Below, in pieces: positions 10,145 through 19,934 of a stretch of DNA of 64,000 nucleotides; positions within the stretch are counted from its first letter, which is position 1; each line of letters opens with the position of its first letter. Source of the DNA: Lepidostoma basale (lineage: Eukaryota > Arthropoda > Insecta > Trichoptera > Lepidostomatidae); contig JAHDVF020000251.1 in the NCBI GenBank assembly GCA_022606425.2, positions 682,001 to 746,000 on the forward strand. Direction: 5' to 3'. A model generated the notes under the pieces. That model was given only the letters and a program-made list of their open reading frames with translations, ran no database searches and was not told the origin of the DNA. The position numbers were made by a program, and so were the translations under genes.

Positions 10145-10800
10145 CTTCTTTTTCCTCAGCCTATTCCCGTCCACTCCTGGACAAAGGCCTCCTCCATTCA
10201 CTTTCATGTCACTCTGTCTTGTGCAGACTGCATCCAGGTTATTCCGACGTGTCTGTTCAGATCATCCTTCCCCTGTAGTTGCGGTCGCCCTGCACTTCTC
10301 TTTGCCGTTCACGGTCTCCAAGTCAGCAGTCTTCTTGTCCATTTTTCATCTGAGGTTTTGGCTATGTGATCTGCCCATTGCCATTTTAGAGTCGCCACCC
10401 GGTGGATGATGTCAGTGACCTTTGTTTTTTCTCTCACCGTATCGTTTCTGACTCTGTCTCTTAGGTTTATTCCTAACATGGCTCTTTCAATGGCTCTTTG
10501 GATCACTCGTAGTTTCTCGGCACTTCGTTTGGATAATGTTACAGTTTCAAGACCATAAGTACCAACTCACAGAACGCAGGCTTCATAGACATTTCGTTTC
10601 AGGTTGATCGGTATTTTCCTGTTTTTAAGGATGTAACCCATGTTTCCGAAAGCTGCCCAGCATAGTCCAATTCTTCTTTTTAGCTCTGCGGTTTGGTTAT
10701 CTCGGCCCAATCGAATATTGTGTCCCAGGTATGTATCCATGTATCCATATGCCATCCACGTTGATTTCAAGCCTTTCCGTAACCATCACCTTGGTCTTTG
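10145..10800 (-). pseudogene. RTE retrotransposon C-terminal fragment (RTE-A)
   Basis: Read on the minus strand, 10800 to 10567 gives YLGHNIRLGRDNQTAE, RRIGLCWAAFG, KIPINLKRNVYEACVL, the palm/thumb end of an RTE reverse transcriptase. After a frame change, 10506-10309 reads QRAIERAMLGINLRDRVRND, then KVTDIIHRVATLKWQWADHI. The 3' end near 10150 is the familiar CTTTGTCCAGGAGTGG of RTE tails. The 5' half and the catalytic YADD region are missing, and there is at least one frame break. Confidence 0.85.
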
Positions 10801-10864
10801 CCAGGTCTTTACGTAGTTATTTATTTATATTAATAGTTTTTGTCAACAAACTAAGGTGACTTAG

Positions 10865-11000
10865 GTGGTTCTGAGTATAGGCGGGCTGAAGAGTGGTGTT
10901 GGGCTAGCCATATTTGTCGGAGAACCGACAGCTGATGGGAAGACGGAGACCGCACACAGGATTTCATAGAGTTGGACGTCATTTGAAATTGATTTGGGGG
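10865..11000 (+). pseudogene. RTE-like tail fragment
   Basis: The plus strand codes CWASHICRRTDS, a decayed form of the GHIARRTD motif of RTE C-termini. It shares GTCGGAGAACCGACAG and the following bases with 61790-61915. Confidence 0.5.
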
Positions 11001-11004
11001 TCCC

Positions 11005-11860
11005 TGAACAATGTTCCGCGCAAGGTTTACGGTGACATTTTTTAGTTTATTTTGGGAAAATCGGATCACGAATGACCAAAATAAAAAGGTTGACAACGAA
11101 TTTCAGATTATTTTTCTATTGGGCTAATTAAGCTCTGTGTCAGCTTCAAAAACTAATTTTATAGTTATAGCTGAATTTGTATAAAAAACCAATATTACGA
11201 AAGTATTACGGATATACACAAAATAAAATAAATCAGCAGGGGGTTCACGGGACAAACAAGTTTGGGAACCACTGTTCTAAGCAATCTAATTTCTACGGCA
11301 TTTATCTTACTTTAATTTTTGATTCAGTCGATATACTTGTTTTTTCAGTATTATATAGTAATTAGTATTTTTTTTAAACTATGCATTGTTTTGTGGTATA
11401 AAATCTTGGGTACATATGGTATACTATTTTCAAGAATATTCTAAAATATTGTACTTCAAATGTAGTTCATTTAATCGAAAAATCTTATTTAGTTTATGAG
11501 GCGTGACAAATCTTAGAATATCCGTCACCTCAGAAGTATGGACAGTACGTGAGTATGAGCTTAAATTGTGGCAATTTAATTTAATATGATTTATTCTGAT
11601 CAAAATCAATATCAGTTAGAAGTGTTACCGATTCGAGTGAAAGCATTCACTTAGCCGTGTCCTGATGTAACGCCACAATTTAACGGAGACGACCCTTGAT
11701 AGAATCTTGCGCCAGCTCTGAATACCAATTACTTTACCCCTAGACTGTCTTACGCAGAAGGCGCCCACGTATGCCGCTACTGGTTCAAACTAAACATTTC
11801 GAACGACGGTATTCAAGAAACTGTTCGAAAATATTACTTTTTTCTTTTAAATTCGCTTTC
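11005..11860. other. No gene recognised
   Basis: AT-rich. I see no exon or repeat match, except that 11865-11935 begins the element body shared with 23590-23640 and 24570-24625. Confidence 0.5.
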
Positions 11861-11990
11861 AATTTGTGTTGTGGATTCATATTTGAATAAACATAACTGC
11901 TTCTATGTTCGCCATACTTTGTGTTGTAGATGTTGTATTTGTCTTTTTTTATATACTTTGTTTACAACACTAACTTTAAAAAAAAAATTA

Positions 11991-12036
11991 AATATCAGAC
12001 ATGTTTCGGACAACCAGTTCCTTCCTCAGTGATATT
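11991..12036 (-). ncRNA. Hammerhead ribozyme, family A
   Basis: In minus-strand order: stem I AATATCA; CTGAGGA (12029-12023); an extra A; stem II GGAA/GTCC, imperfect; GAAA (12007-12004); self-complementary CATG; T then C; stem I partner TGATATT (11997-11991). Stem I pairs perfectly over 7 bp. Predicted cleavage is between 11998 and 11997. Stem III has no loop as a monomer, so dimer formation is plausible, as reported for small Penelope-linked hammerheads. Confidence 0.8.
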
Positions 12037-12151
12037 ATAAAGATATTTAAAATATTATAAAATTGTTTGCAAATACGACCAGTTTTGATATAACATCTGT
12101 CAAAACTGATCATATTTGTTAACAATTTTATAATATTTTAAATATCTTTAT

Positions 12152-12197
12152 AATATCACTGAGGAAGGACCGGGTTGTCCGAAACATGTCTGATATT
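12152..12197 (+). ncRNA. Hammerhead ribozyme, family A, best copy
   Basis: Order: AATATCA (12152-12158), CTGAGGA (12159-12165), extra A, stem II GGAC/GTCC with loop CGGGTT, GAAA (12181-12184), CATG, T, C (12190), TGATATT (12191-12197). All conserved core bases are present, and stems I (7 bp) and II (4 bp) are perfect. Cleavage is expected after C12190. Confidence 0.85.
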
Positions 12198-12254
12198 TAA
12201 TATATATTTTTTAATGTTAGTGTTGTAAACAAATGAAATAGAATGAAAAAGACA

Positions 12255-12440
12255 AATAAGGATTCAATATTTTTACAACACTTTTCACATACATGTTTCG
12301 GATGACATAACCTTTTCAATGTACAACATTTTAAATTGTAAAAATATAAAATTTAAACAAATATAAAAAATTGAAACATTGATAAAGGTTATGTCATAAT
12401 CGAAAAATGTCTGTGTAGAGTGTTGAAAATATACTAAGTG
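12255..12440. mobile_element. Foldback with hammerhead-like motifs, family C
   Basis: Inverted arms: ACACTTTTCACATAC with CATGTTTCGGATGACATAAC on the left (12278-12313) and the complement at about 12375-12430. On the plus strand, TTGATAA occupies the CTGANGA position, stem II is GGTTAT/ATAATC and GAAA is intact, but stem III is changed to AATG. Adjacent bases (AAATACTAAG, CAGCTATATTCATTC) match copies at 23600 and 24460. Confidence 0.55.
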
Positions 12441-12546
12441 CAGCTATATTCATTCAAATTCGAAAATATTACCGTTGAAATAATTAACTAAAAATTACTG
12501 TTCAAATTTATAACTCTGTTACGATATCCCAATTTATTTTTATTCA

Positions 12547-12602
12547 CTAAGAGTGTCGCGACAGCTGTTTCGCCAACCAATGTTGGCATCTTCAGGTGTT
12601 AC
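12547..12602 (-). ncRNA. Hammerhead ribozyme, family B
   Basis: On the minus strand: CTGAAGA (12595-12589), extra T, stem II GCCAAC/GTTGGC with a 4-base loop, GAAA (12571-12568), palindrome CAGCTG, T and C (12560). The core is intact and stem II is a perfect 6 bp. Stem I is weaker, with only scattered pairs that I can see. Cleavage expected between 12560 and 12559. Confidence 0.75.
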
Positions 12603-12949
12603 AATAAACTTGTTTTATAGTAATAATGTTTTAACAGTAAAAATGTTGAAGTATCATAGTGTTTCGGCCAAAACAATGGACTCAAAGAAAAATCATTATA
12701 AAAAAATCGATTTCACTGTGTGTTAACATTTGTGGCCGATCGGGTTTTTCGCAGTTTCTGTAGACCGAAATGATTAACTTAGCTGCATAAGTGAAATGTA
12801 AATTATGAAATTATGACTAGATACTTGTTTTTTAATGGACTTCTAAATTTTGAAAAAGAGCTGCTATTAAGTCTATAATGATATAAAACCCCATATCAAA
12901 TAATTGATACGAATGAAAACGTCTGTTCTTTAAGTTTTATTATACTCTT

Positions 12950-13005
12950 ATTTTATGTAAATGACACGTTTCGTCTTTTTGAGGCATTATCAAACATTTG
13001 ATTAC
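12950..13005 (-). repeat. Hammerhead-like motif, family F, decayed
   Basis: The minus strand reads TTGATAA, TGCCTC, AGAC, GAAA, then CGTG, T, C. Stem II pairs poorly in this copy. Related copies: 23325-23475, 44690-44790 and 51330-51390. Confidence 0.45.
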
Positions 13006-13009
13006 AATC

Positions 13010-13985
13010 GATGAATCGATAGTCATAGAAACAGCTGTCACGAAAATCTTATAAACATGAATTGGGATTCATATAATATTTTATTCAAAATTGAAACGGT
13101 GATAAAGAAACATATTCTTTTGGATACATATATTTGCATTCTATATTTAAACATTCTCAACTTTATAGAAATTTCTAGTAACATAAAATAAAAGCGGATT
13201 TGCTTTATTTTATTAGAATATTTAGTTAAAAATGTAACCGTACACATGAATAAAATCAAACTCTTTGATCTTTGCACCCTTATTGCTTTTCGCAAAGCTG
13301 CTACATATTACAAACAAAAAATACCGTAATCTGTATGAAACTTTACTCTATCATCGAAAATATAAAGCTGATTCCATGTCATAAAGGGCGGTCAAGCATG
13401 ATAAACGACGTTCTCTACAAAAAAGGAACGAGTTTCATTTTTAGTTTCGTTTTTGGGAGGAGGTCTTGACGTTTAGTTACGTATTTCGCATTCCTCCTTC
13501 ATTCCTTTCAATTCTCCTTATCTGAACGGAATCTTCGTCCTCAATTTATCTCATTATCCTTAAACAAGGGTGCGGTGGCCCTGTTAACAAATGGATCGCC
13601 CTAAGGATGAGGGCGTAACAATCGCCCGGAATGAGTAAAAGGACCCATTTCATGACGTTTTTCAACCTTAAAAAATTTCACATTTACAAATATTTTTTTT
13701 ATTAAACATTTCCAATTGTAAAACATAATTTGATAATGATCTAGTAGAGACCTTTTTTAAATGGACATTTTTTATATAGACTCAATAATCGAAATTGATT
13801 TGCTCATAGTACACATAAAAAAATAAAATAAGAACCTCTCTTCTCTTCTCCATCTTAAGTATGATCAACTATACATTGGTCTCGTAAATATCTATAGAAT
13901 GCACGTATACCAAAATATTAAAATAATATTAATTTAATTGAGATAGTCGATGGACTAATTGGAGTTAAGAGATGTTTGTCAGGAG
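13010..13985. other. No gene recognised
   Basis: AT-rich, with a GC-richer patch at about 13560-13650. Nothing identifiable. Confidence 0.5.
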
Positions 13986-13989
13986 CTGG

Positions 13990-14740
13990 AGTAGACAAAT
14001 ATCGCTTTGATATTGTCGATGATGACTCTGATATTGATGCTGAAGTTAGTGATGAAGGAAATGAGGATAACGATGATTATGATAATGATTGTGAGGATAA
14101 TAATGATGATGATGATAATAATGATGATGATGATAAAAATGATGATGATGATAATGCTTATGATGATGATAATGATGGTGTGTATGTTGATGAAGATTTT
14201 TATTATGATGATGTATTGATGATGATAATGATGATGATAATGATAATGGTAATGATTATGATAATGATGATGTTATTTTGATGATAATGATGATGAAGAT
14301 AATGATGATGATTATACTTATGGTAAGATGATAATGATAGAGTGATGATAATAATGATGATTATGATGATGATAATGAAGATGTTAATGAAGATGATAAT
14401 AATGCTTATGATGATAATGTTTTTGATTGTGATAATATTGATGATGATGATTATAATGATGAGGATAATGATGTAGATTATAATGATGGAGATAATGATG
14501 ATGTTGATGACGTTGATAATTCTTAATGAGGATAACGATGATGATGATAATGCTTCTGATGATAATAATGATGATTATGATGATGATAATGAAGATGACC
14601 ATAATGCTTATGATGATAATGATGTTGTTAATGATTATGATAATAATGATGATGATGATTATAAAGATGAAGATAATGATGATGATTATAATGATGGTGA
14701 TAATGATGATGTTGATGACGTTGATGAATCAGAGAGTCGG
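13990..14740 (+). repeat. GAT-rich microsatellite array
   Basis: About 750 bases of interrupted GATGATGATAATGATG repeats. Open frames here are Asp/Asn-rich in one frame and Met/Ile-rich in another, as expected of a trinucleotide array and not of a gene. It runs straight into a family N retrotransposon tail. Confidence 0.9.
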
Positions 14741-14875
14741 AAAAATCGCATAATGTATGAATGTTGAGAAAGCGACAGAAGTGTATCAGGAAAGAACAGT
14801 GTGGCGGTCCATTTTTTCTGCTTACCCTTTCCGCGAAATGGCGTGTTGGTTAGTTAATTAGTTAGTAGTGGTTTA
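14741..14875 (+). pseudogene. RTE-like tail, family N
   Basis: The plus strand codes CMNVEKATEVYQERTVWRSI then FSAYPF, followed by GTTAGTTAATTAGTTAGTAG. This matches the C-terminus and (GTTA)n tail seen at 53090-53495. Confidence 0.65.
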
Positions 14876-14879
14876 CTTA

Positions 14880-15425
14880 CTACACTAACTGTAAGCTGCT
14901 CTTGATATTGACCATTTATAAAATACAAATTTCTGTTTACGCCTTCTAAGAAATTATACAAACACTAATATGTGTGAGTGATATTTACTGATTGTTGGTA
15001 TCCTGTTACGCCTCTGGAAACTGTCTGTATCCAGGTGAGGGGTAGTTTCAGAACCCCCGAATTCCTAATAATTGAAAATGGACTAATATAGCTACACATA
15101 TAAACAACAGGCACCAACCATTGGCCGCCGAACAGGTGGCTAACTAATTCAATTACCCGAACGCAGGCGGAAGGATAAATGAACCATTATGTAGTCTTGG
15201 TCCAGAGCGCCATTACTGCCTAATAGCTACATATCTTATCTGAATGGTTATATCTGTACCTACGTGCATTACGGGTAATGAGGATGCAGTACGTCGCGTC
15301 ACAATGAAAATTGATGTGAATATAATTATTTTATAAAAGAGTTTTGATTTAGAAATTGAAATTTTTTTTTTCCGGAATTTTCGAGAATCGGAGTTGTTAT
15401 TTTAATGTTAATAAGTTTATCTAGA
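14880..15425. other. No gene recognised
   Basis: No coding pattern. Mixed composition with no repeat match in the window. Confidence 0.5.
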
Positions 15426-15429
15426 TATA

Positions 15430-16284
15430 CAGGGTGCTGCAGCATAACTTAATTTTTTCAAAACTTAATAAAACCCATTGTATGAATCCGAAAGCACTTA
15501 TTTGTTTTTTTATAATATAGGCACATACCTAAAGTTTTGTTATACTTAGTTTTTGAATATCAAATCAGGTAGGTGACGTCCCCCATTGCTAGCATATCAG
15601 GCGTTATCTTTGTGATTTCTTCCAAGATGTTGGTCTTCAAATCTTTAAGGGTCCTTGGAAGGTTCACATAAACACGGGATTTCAAAAAAACCCATAGAAA
15701 AAATTACAAGGGGACAAATCGGGAGAGCGGGTCGGCCACTCTAAATCGCCCCTAATTAAGATGAGGCGCTCTGGGAAGTGTTCCCTCAAAACAGCCATCG
15801 ATGCTCTTGCAGTGTGTGCCGTTGCACTTTGTATGGATGGAAATGAAGATCATGACGAAGAATTCACCTCAAAGAACGATCGGAAAGTCCAAGGGCAGAC
15901 GAATGTTAGCTTTAATGTGATCGCAACATTAAAGCTCTCACTGCCTCAATGTTCTCAGGTGATCTAATGGGACGAGAGACTCTAGTTCTTTGTCTTGTCG
16001 CACTTTCAGTTTGTTTGAACGTAGTAACTCACATAACAATTGATTTCCGATCCGAGACAGGGGTCAACGGGGCTAAATTAAAGCGATTCCGAAAGGCGCG
16101 CTGGGTTGCGATCTCAGAACATCCGTTAGTAGGTCTCAACGGCAAACGCACGCTCCTCACTGTTCCAACGCATGATACCAACTTCTTAGTTTCGCCTTTC
16201 GAACGAAATCACTAACGCTCCGCTACAACATCAACGTACTGAATGGCGCCCATTTAAAAAAAGGAAGTTATGCAGCCGTAATAG
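15430..16284 (-). mobile_element. Tc1/mariner-type (IS630) transposon relic
   Basis: The element is bounded by TA on both sides, with decayed terminal inverted repeats: CTGCAGCATAACTT near 15437 and AAGTTATGCAG near 16265. Read on the minus strand, 15830-15540 gives decayed fragments of the form HFPERLI, GDLEWPTRSPDLSPCNFF, KSRVYVNLPRTLKDLKTNI and EEITKI. These are typical of the C-terminal DDE domain, including the SPDLSPCNFF block that carries the third catalytic residue (D to N here). Several frame breaks; inactive. Confidence 0.7.
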
Positions 16285-16332
16285 TATAGTTAATAACAAT
16301 AAAATATTGCAACTGGTCAACCAGAACATTAT

Positions 16333-16398
16333 CCATTCGGGTTTTACTAGGTCTTTCTTAAAGGTCCATTCGGGTTTTACTAGGTCTTTCTTAAAGGT
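16333..16398 (+). repeat. 33-bp tandem duplication
   Basis: Two adjacent identical copies beginning CCATTCGGGTTTTACTAGG and ending CTTAAAGGT. Confidence 0.8.
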
Positions 16399-16399
16399 C

Positions 16400-16535
16400 G
16401 AACCCATAACACGCGTCTCCCGCGGGGCGAAAAGAGAAGGATGGAGTGCCGCATCAGTAAAAGTGTGACAGTCCATTCTTTCTGCCTACCCTTTCAGGGA
16501 GACGGCGTGATGGTTAGTTAGTTAGTTAGTTTTCT
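16400..16535 (+). pseudogene. RTE-like 3' end, family N
   Basis: CCCGCGGGGCGAAAAGAGAA through GGGAGACGGCGTGATG matches 55110-55290 and ends in (GTTA)n. This subgroup differs from the 53090 copy upstream. Confidence 0.55.
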
Positions 16536-16544
16536 TAAAGGTTT

Positions 16545-16665
16545 TACATCGGCTGGTCTTGAAGTGTACAGGGTCTTGATTGCTCTGGTATCTCCGTCTC
16601 GGTATACGTGATCAATCCACGCTAGACGACCAGCTCTCACTGTTCCCGGTATACGGGGCTGCAGA
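16545..16665 (-). pseudogene. Non-LTR tail, family P fragment
   Basis: The minus strand codes a decayed form of VRAGRLAWIDHVYRDGDTRA followed by IKTLYTSRP. It parallels 37530-37860. Confidence 0.6.
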
Positions 16666-16669
16666 GTAA

Positions 16670-17185
16670 TTCAATATTTATGAAGTATGCTCTCTAATAA
16701 AATAAATGCCAGTTCTCACCAAACGGTTACGAGGAAAGCTTGATCAAAAAGTGAAGTCTTGAAATAATTAATATTGATATTAATTCTCCCAGGAATGACG
16801 TGAAACCATAAAATTGGTTGGAATTGGTATTTCTGTGCTTATGCAATGAGTGAATTAACATTTCCGCACTTGGCCCGAGAGTAATTTAGAGCGTGTAATA
16901 AACGTATGCAGTAATTAATATCCTCGGATGCAGTAAAATATTCCGGCAGCCATATTAGGCCAGCAAGGCGCGTACCCATTCGAAAGGTTACGATACGAAG
17001 GAGCGGTATACTTAACACATAGTTTGTGGGAAATGTTAAAATAATTTTTTATGTCTTATGTCATAAGATCATCTAAATTAAAACTTATTAGGAAATTCAG
17101 AAATTTCTTCTGTAAGTTGTAGTTAATACTCGTTAAAAATAAACTCGTATGTTTTTGTTTATTGTAATTTTTGAATGAATGCAAA
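16670..17185. other. No gene recognised
   Basis: AT-rich. Nothing identified. Confidence 0.5.
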
Positions 17186-17189
17186 TATA

Positions 17190-17462
17190 CGAGTAGTCAA
17201 TTTGTTCTTTGATTTATTTCCTATGTTGTAAGTCATTACCTGAACCCCAATAAGAACTTTAAATTATTATTTTAAATTTCAAATTGAATCATAATATTTG
17301 TTATAACAAAATCATGAACGTTCCAAAATAAATCTTCATAACATCTGTCACATCATATAAACAATTTTTAATATTTTAAAAAATGTATCTTTACTGAAGA
17401 AGGACTTTTTGTCCGAAACATGTCTATGTAATTTAAAAAAAAATATAAGTGTTGTATATACA
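17190..17462 (+). mobile_element. Family A hammerhead element, single copy
   Basis: The body includes TTTGATTTATTTCCTATG, GAACCCCAATAA, ATAATATTTGTTATAAC and TCCAAAATAAATCTTC. It is shared with 28590-28870 (reverse) and 34310-34620. It ends with a hammerhead core at 17388-17432 and the terminal GTGTTGTATATACAAAGTA. Confidence 0.65.
17388..17432 (+). ncRNA. Hammerhead ribozyme, family A
   Basis: CTGAAGA (17394-17400), extra A, stem II GGAC/GTCC with loop TTTTT, GAAA (17415-17418), CATG, T, C (17424). The core is intact. Stem I has only about 3 adjacent pairs here, weaker than in the 12152 copy. Confidence 0.75.
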
Positions 17463-17464
17463 AA

Positions 17465-17850
17465 GTACTCAGCCTATTCCCGTCCATTTCTGGACAAAGA
17501 CCTCCTCCATTTGCTTCCATGTCACTCTGTCTTGTGCAGACTGCATCCAGGTTATTCCGACGTCTCTGCTCAGATCATCCTACCACCGTAGTTGCGGTCG
17601 CCCCGCACTTCTCTTTGTTGTCCACAAGTCAGCAGTCTTCTTGTCCACTTTTCATCTGAGTTTCTGGCTACGTAACCTACCCATTGCCATTTTAGAGTCG
17701 CCACCGGGTGGATGATGTCAGTGACCTTTGCTTTTTCTCTCACCGTATCGTTTCTGACTCTGTCTCTTAGGCTTATTCCTAACATGGCTCTTTCGATGGC
17801 TGTTTGGGTCACTCGTAGTTTCTCGGCACTTTGTTTGTGGTGGAATTTCA
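17465..17850 (-). pseudogene. RTE retrotransposon C-terminal fragment (RTE-A)
   Basis: The minus strand reads QTAIERAMLGISLRDRVRND, VREKAKVTDII, TLKWQWVGYVAR and DEKWTRRLLT, nearly the same as 10309-10506. The 3' end CTTTGTCCAGAAATGGACGG lies near 17490. It abuts a family A hammerhead element on one side and a family E foldback on the other. Confidence 0.8.
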
Positions 17851-17874
17851 TAATGATGATTTTTTTTATTCATT

Positions 17875-18065
17875 CAAACACTGTTTTTCCACTTTTGAAT
17901 TTATTTTTCTCGACATGTTTCGAAAGCTTACACCTTCATCATCGTGAGAACGATATGAACTCATTTTTTTATCGTTCTTTATAAACCGAACGATAAAAAA
18001 ATGACGAAGGTGTAAGCCTTCAAATCGTGCCGAGAAAAATAAATTTAAAAGTGGAAAAACATTAA
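17875..18065. mobile_element. Foldback with hammerhead-like motifs, family E
   Basis: Arms begin AACACTGTTTTTCCACTTTT and end with the complement. The left arm (minus) carries ACGATGA, a GAAGG/CTTTC stem, GAAA and CATG followed by TC. The right arm has ATGACGA, AAGG/CCTT and a broken GAAA. Neither core is intact. A related single copy is at 44930-45060. Confidence 0.55.
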
Positions 18066-18069
18066 TTAA

Positions 18070-18375
18070 ATTTATAATAAATTCGTCTTTATGTATTTTT
18101 GTTTTATTTAACGTAAATTAAATTAAAATTTGTTTATTTCCTTCTTCTAATAATAGTATTTCTATAAGTAATATAGAAGGCCTTTGTCATGTAAAAATTG
18201 TGTAAATTTTTTATTCTTTTTCTGCTGCATGTCAATGGCCAGTTAATTTTATTGTGAATGGGATTTAAAATGGCATTTTCTTTTCTATTTTCTTGCCATC
18301 GTGCTGAAAGGTATGGTCGGATTTGTGTCGTTTTCAGTGACACCGGGTGTTATTGTAATAGTAGTACCATGCTTA
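18070..18375. other. No gene recognised
   Basis: AT-rich spacer. Nothing identified. Confidence 0.5.
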
Positions 18376-18380
18376 ATAAT

Positions 18381-18629
18381 CGTACGCTTAATAGTAAACT
18401 GACCGATTATGGTTTTGGTCGTAATTGAGTTAACATTTGACAGAGGCTTGTGTTAACGCTATCCATCTATTTTTCACAATGTTAACGCTATCCATTCGTA
18501 GTACGATAATCGTTCACAATGATATCCATTCGTACGTGTTTTTCGACTGTTTTTGTTAAAACACCGACTCATGTCAGATTGAGCAAAACTTGCTTTTTTG
18601 AGTTAAGCCAGTGTTCTATTAAACGTGCG
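18381..18629. mobile_element. MITE family M1, copy 1
   Basis: Terminal inverted repeats CGTACGCTTAATAGTAAACT and AGTGTTCTATTAAACGTGCG. The interior has repeated GTTAACGCTATCCAT segments. A second copy, in the same orientation, is at 39632-39886. The target duplication is not clear, so I do not assign a superfamily. Confidence 0.75.
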
Positions 18630-18634
18630 ATATG

Positions 18635-19115
18635 TAGGCATCTTCCCTGCCCCCAATATATTAATGTACTGTAGAAAATAATGATGTGTTAAAAAAATGT
18701 TCAAATTAAAAATTGTATTTATATTTGGAAAATTCTTCAGCTTGCTAGAGTAATGATACACCCGAATACAATGTGTTTATACATACTAGAAAATAATTTT
18801 CGACTCCCCTTGCGATGAGCGTGTAGGCGTTAATTGTATCGGGATTTGTCGAAAGGAACGTGACCGCTCGGAGGAGGAGATGGAGGAAGGGGCCTAGCCC
18901 GCGGGGGTTGAATCTAATAGTGCTCCATTGATGAACTATTATTCAATACGGTGAGTGGAATTCTCAAAAGGTCTATCGTTATCGTAATAAATGATTGATA
19001 CTCGTAGTGCATCAAAGCCGTGTATAAGACCAAAAAAATCGCTACCCTCTGATGATAATATAATACGTTTAAGTGAATAAATTAATATATTAGTGAAAAA
19101 GCAATTCCATGTTTT
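18635..19115. other. No gene recognised
   Basis: Mixed composition with a GC-richer segment at 18840-18910. No gene pattern. Confidence 0.5.
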
Positions 19116-19119
19116 CAGT

Positions 19120-19384
19120 ATTAACCTTCGGGTTATTTTCCAAGAAACTTGCAAAAAGCAGAAACGTCAACTACTCGGCCGCACACTTCGCCTGCCCCTT
19201 GTAAAACTATCATATTTATGAAGACTATTGCTCAAGTTTTGATGGCACACGCGCCTATCCCTAAAACTTTGTACATTTTAAGTACATTACTTTTTCTCAA
19301 GCGCGTACGTGATACGGGATAGCGCAGAATGGTACAGTCGCAGTGAACGTATCACGTACGTTCAAATAGGTAGGGTGGTTAAAC
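19120..19384. mobile_element. MITE family M2, copy 1
   Basis: Termini TTAACC and GGTAGGGTGGTTAAA. The interior matches the reverse complement of 31083-31390 across CTCGGCCGCACACTTCGCC and CGCGTACGTGATACGG. It is slightly deleted at its left end. Confidence 0.7.
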
Positions 19385-19934
19385 AGTAGGTATTGTGATA
19401 AATTGATTGTTTCATATTCAATTTTGTAAAATAGAAAACAAATATTTCTTGTTCGAATATGGTATATTTTTTCCAAAGAAATAATTAGCTAAATAAAGTA
19501 TTGTTATACATATATTTTTTTAAAATAAATAAACGCATGCGGAGGAAAACAACCTCGAAAGTGAAACAAAGTGTTTTTTTCACATAGATAATCATAATGT
19601 ATCTGAAAGGGTTAATTTAGTTTCACTAACAATTAATTGTTTCGGATTGCGTGAAATACATCTTCTCCTTCTTCGTGTAATTGACAAGGCCTGATCTCTC
19701 CACTTTCTTATTCCTTTTTTTGTGTCGTTTCCAGGGCCGTCGGGTGTCATATTTTTTTGTTACACCACACGTGCAGACATCTTCCTTGGCCTTCGCAATA
19801 AGTTTGGTTAAATAAAAACGTAGAAAAATCTTTTTAATCATAAATTATAAAGAATTATTATAATTATTATTTTTATTTTCATAATATAGTATTTTTAAAG
19901 TTTTACATATTTTTAATGTACGCGACAAGAATGT

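Larger units (their letters stand above)
11960..12230. mobile_element. Foldback with two intact hammerheads, family A
   Basis: A 271-bp inverted repeat starts GTTTACAACACTAAC and ends with its exact complement. The arms carry hammerhead motifs on opposite strands (11991-12036 minus, 12152-12197 plus) whose downstream sides face the element ends. The interior includes ATTATAAAATTGTT in both orientations. No protein is encoded. Inverted terminal copies would fit a Penelope-like pseudo-LTR pair or a non-autonomous derivative; this is inference. Confidence 0.75.

Noticed and set aside
13976..14767. Asp/Asn-rich open frames of 94-101 codons
   Set aside because: They are translations of the GAT microsatellite; all frames stay open because the repeat lacks stops.
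15761..16215. Two plus-strand frames of 68 and 88 codons
   Set aside because: They are antisense shadows of the minus-strand Tc1-like transposase relic.
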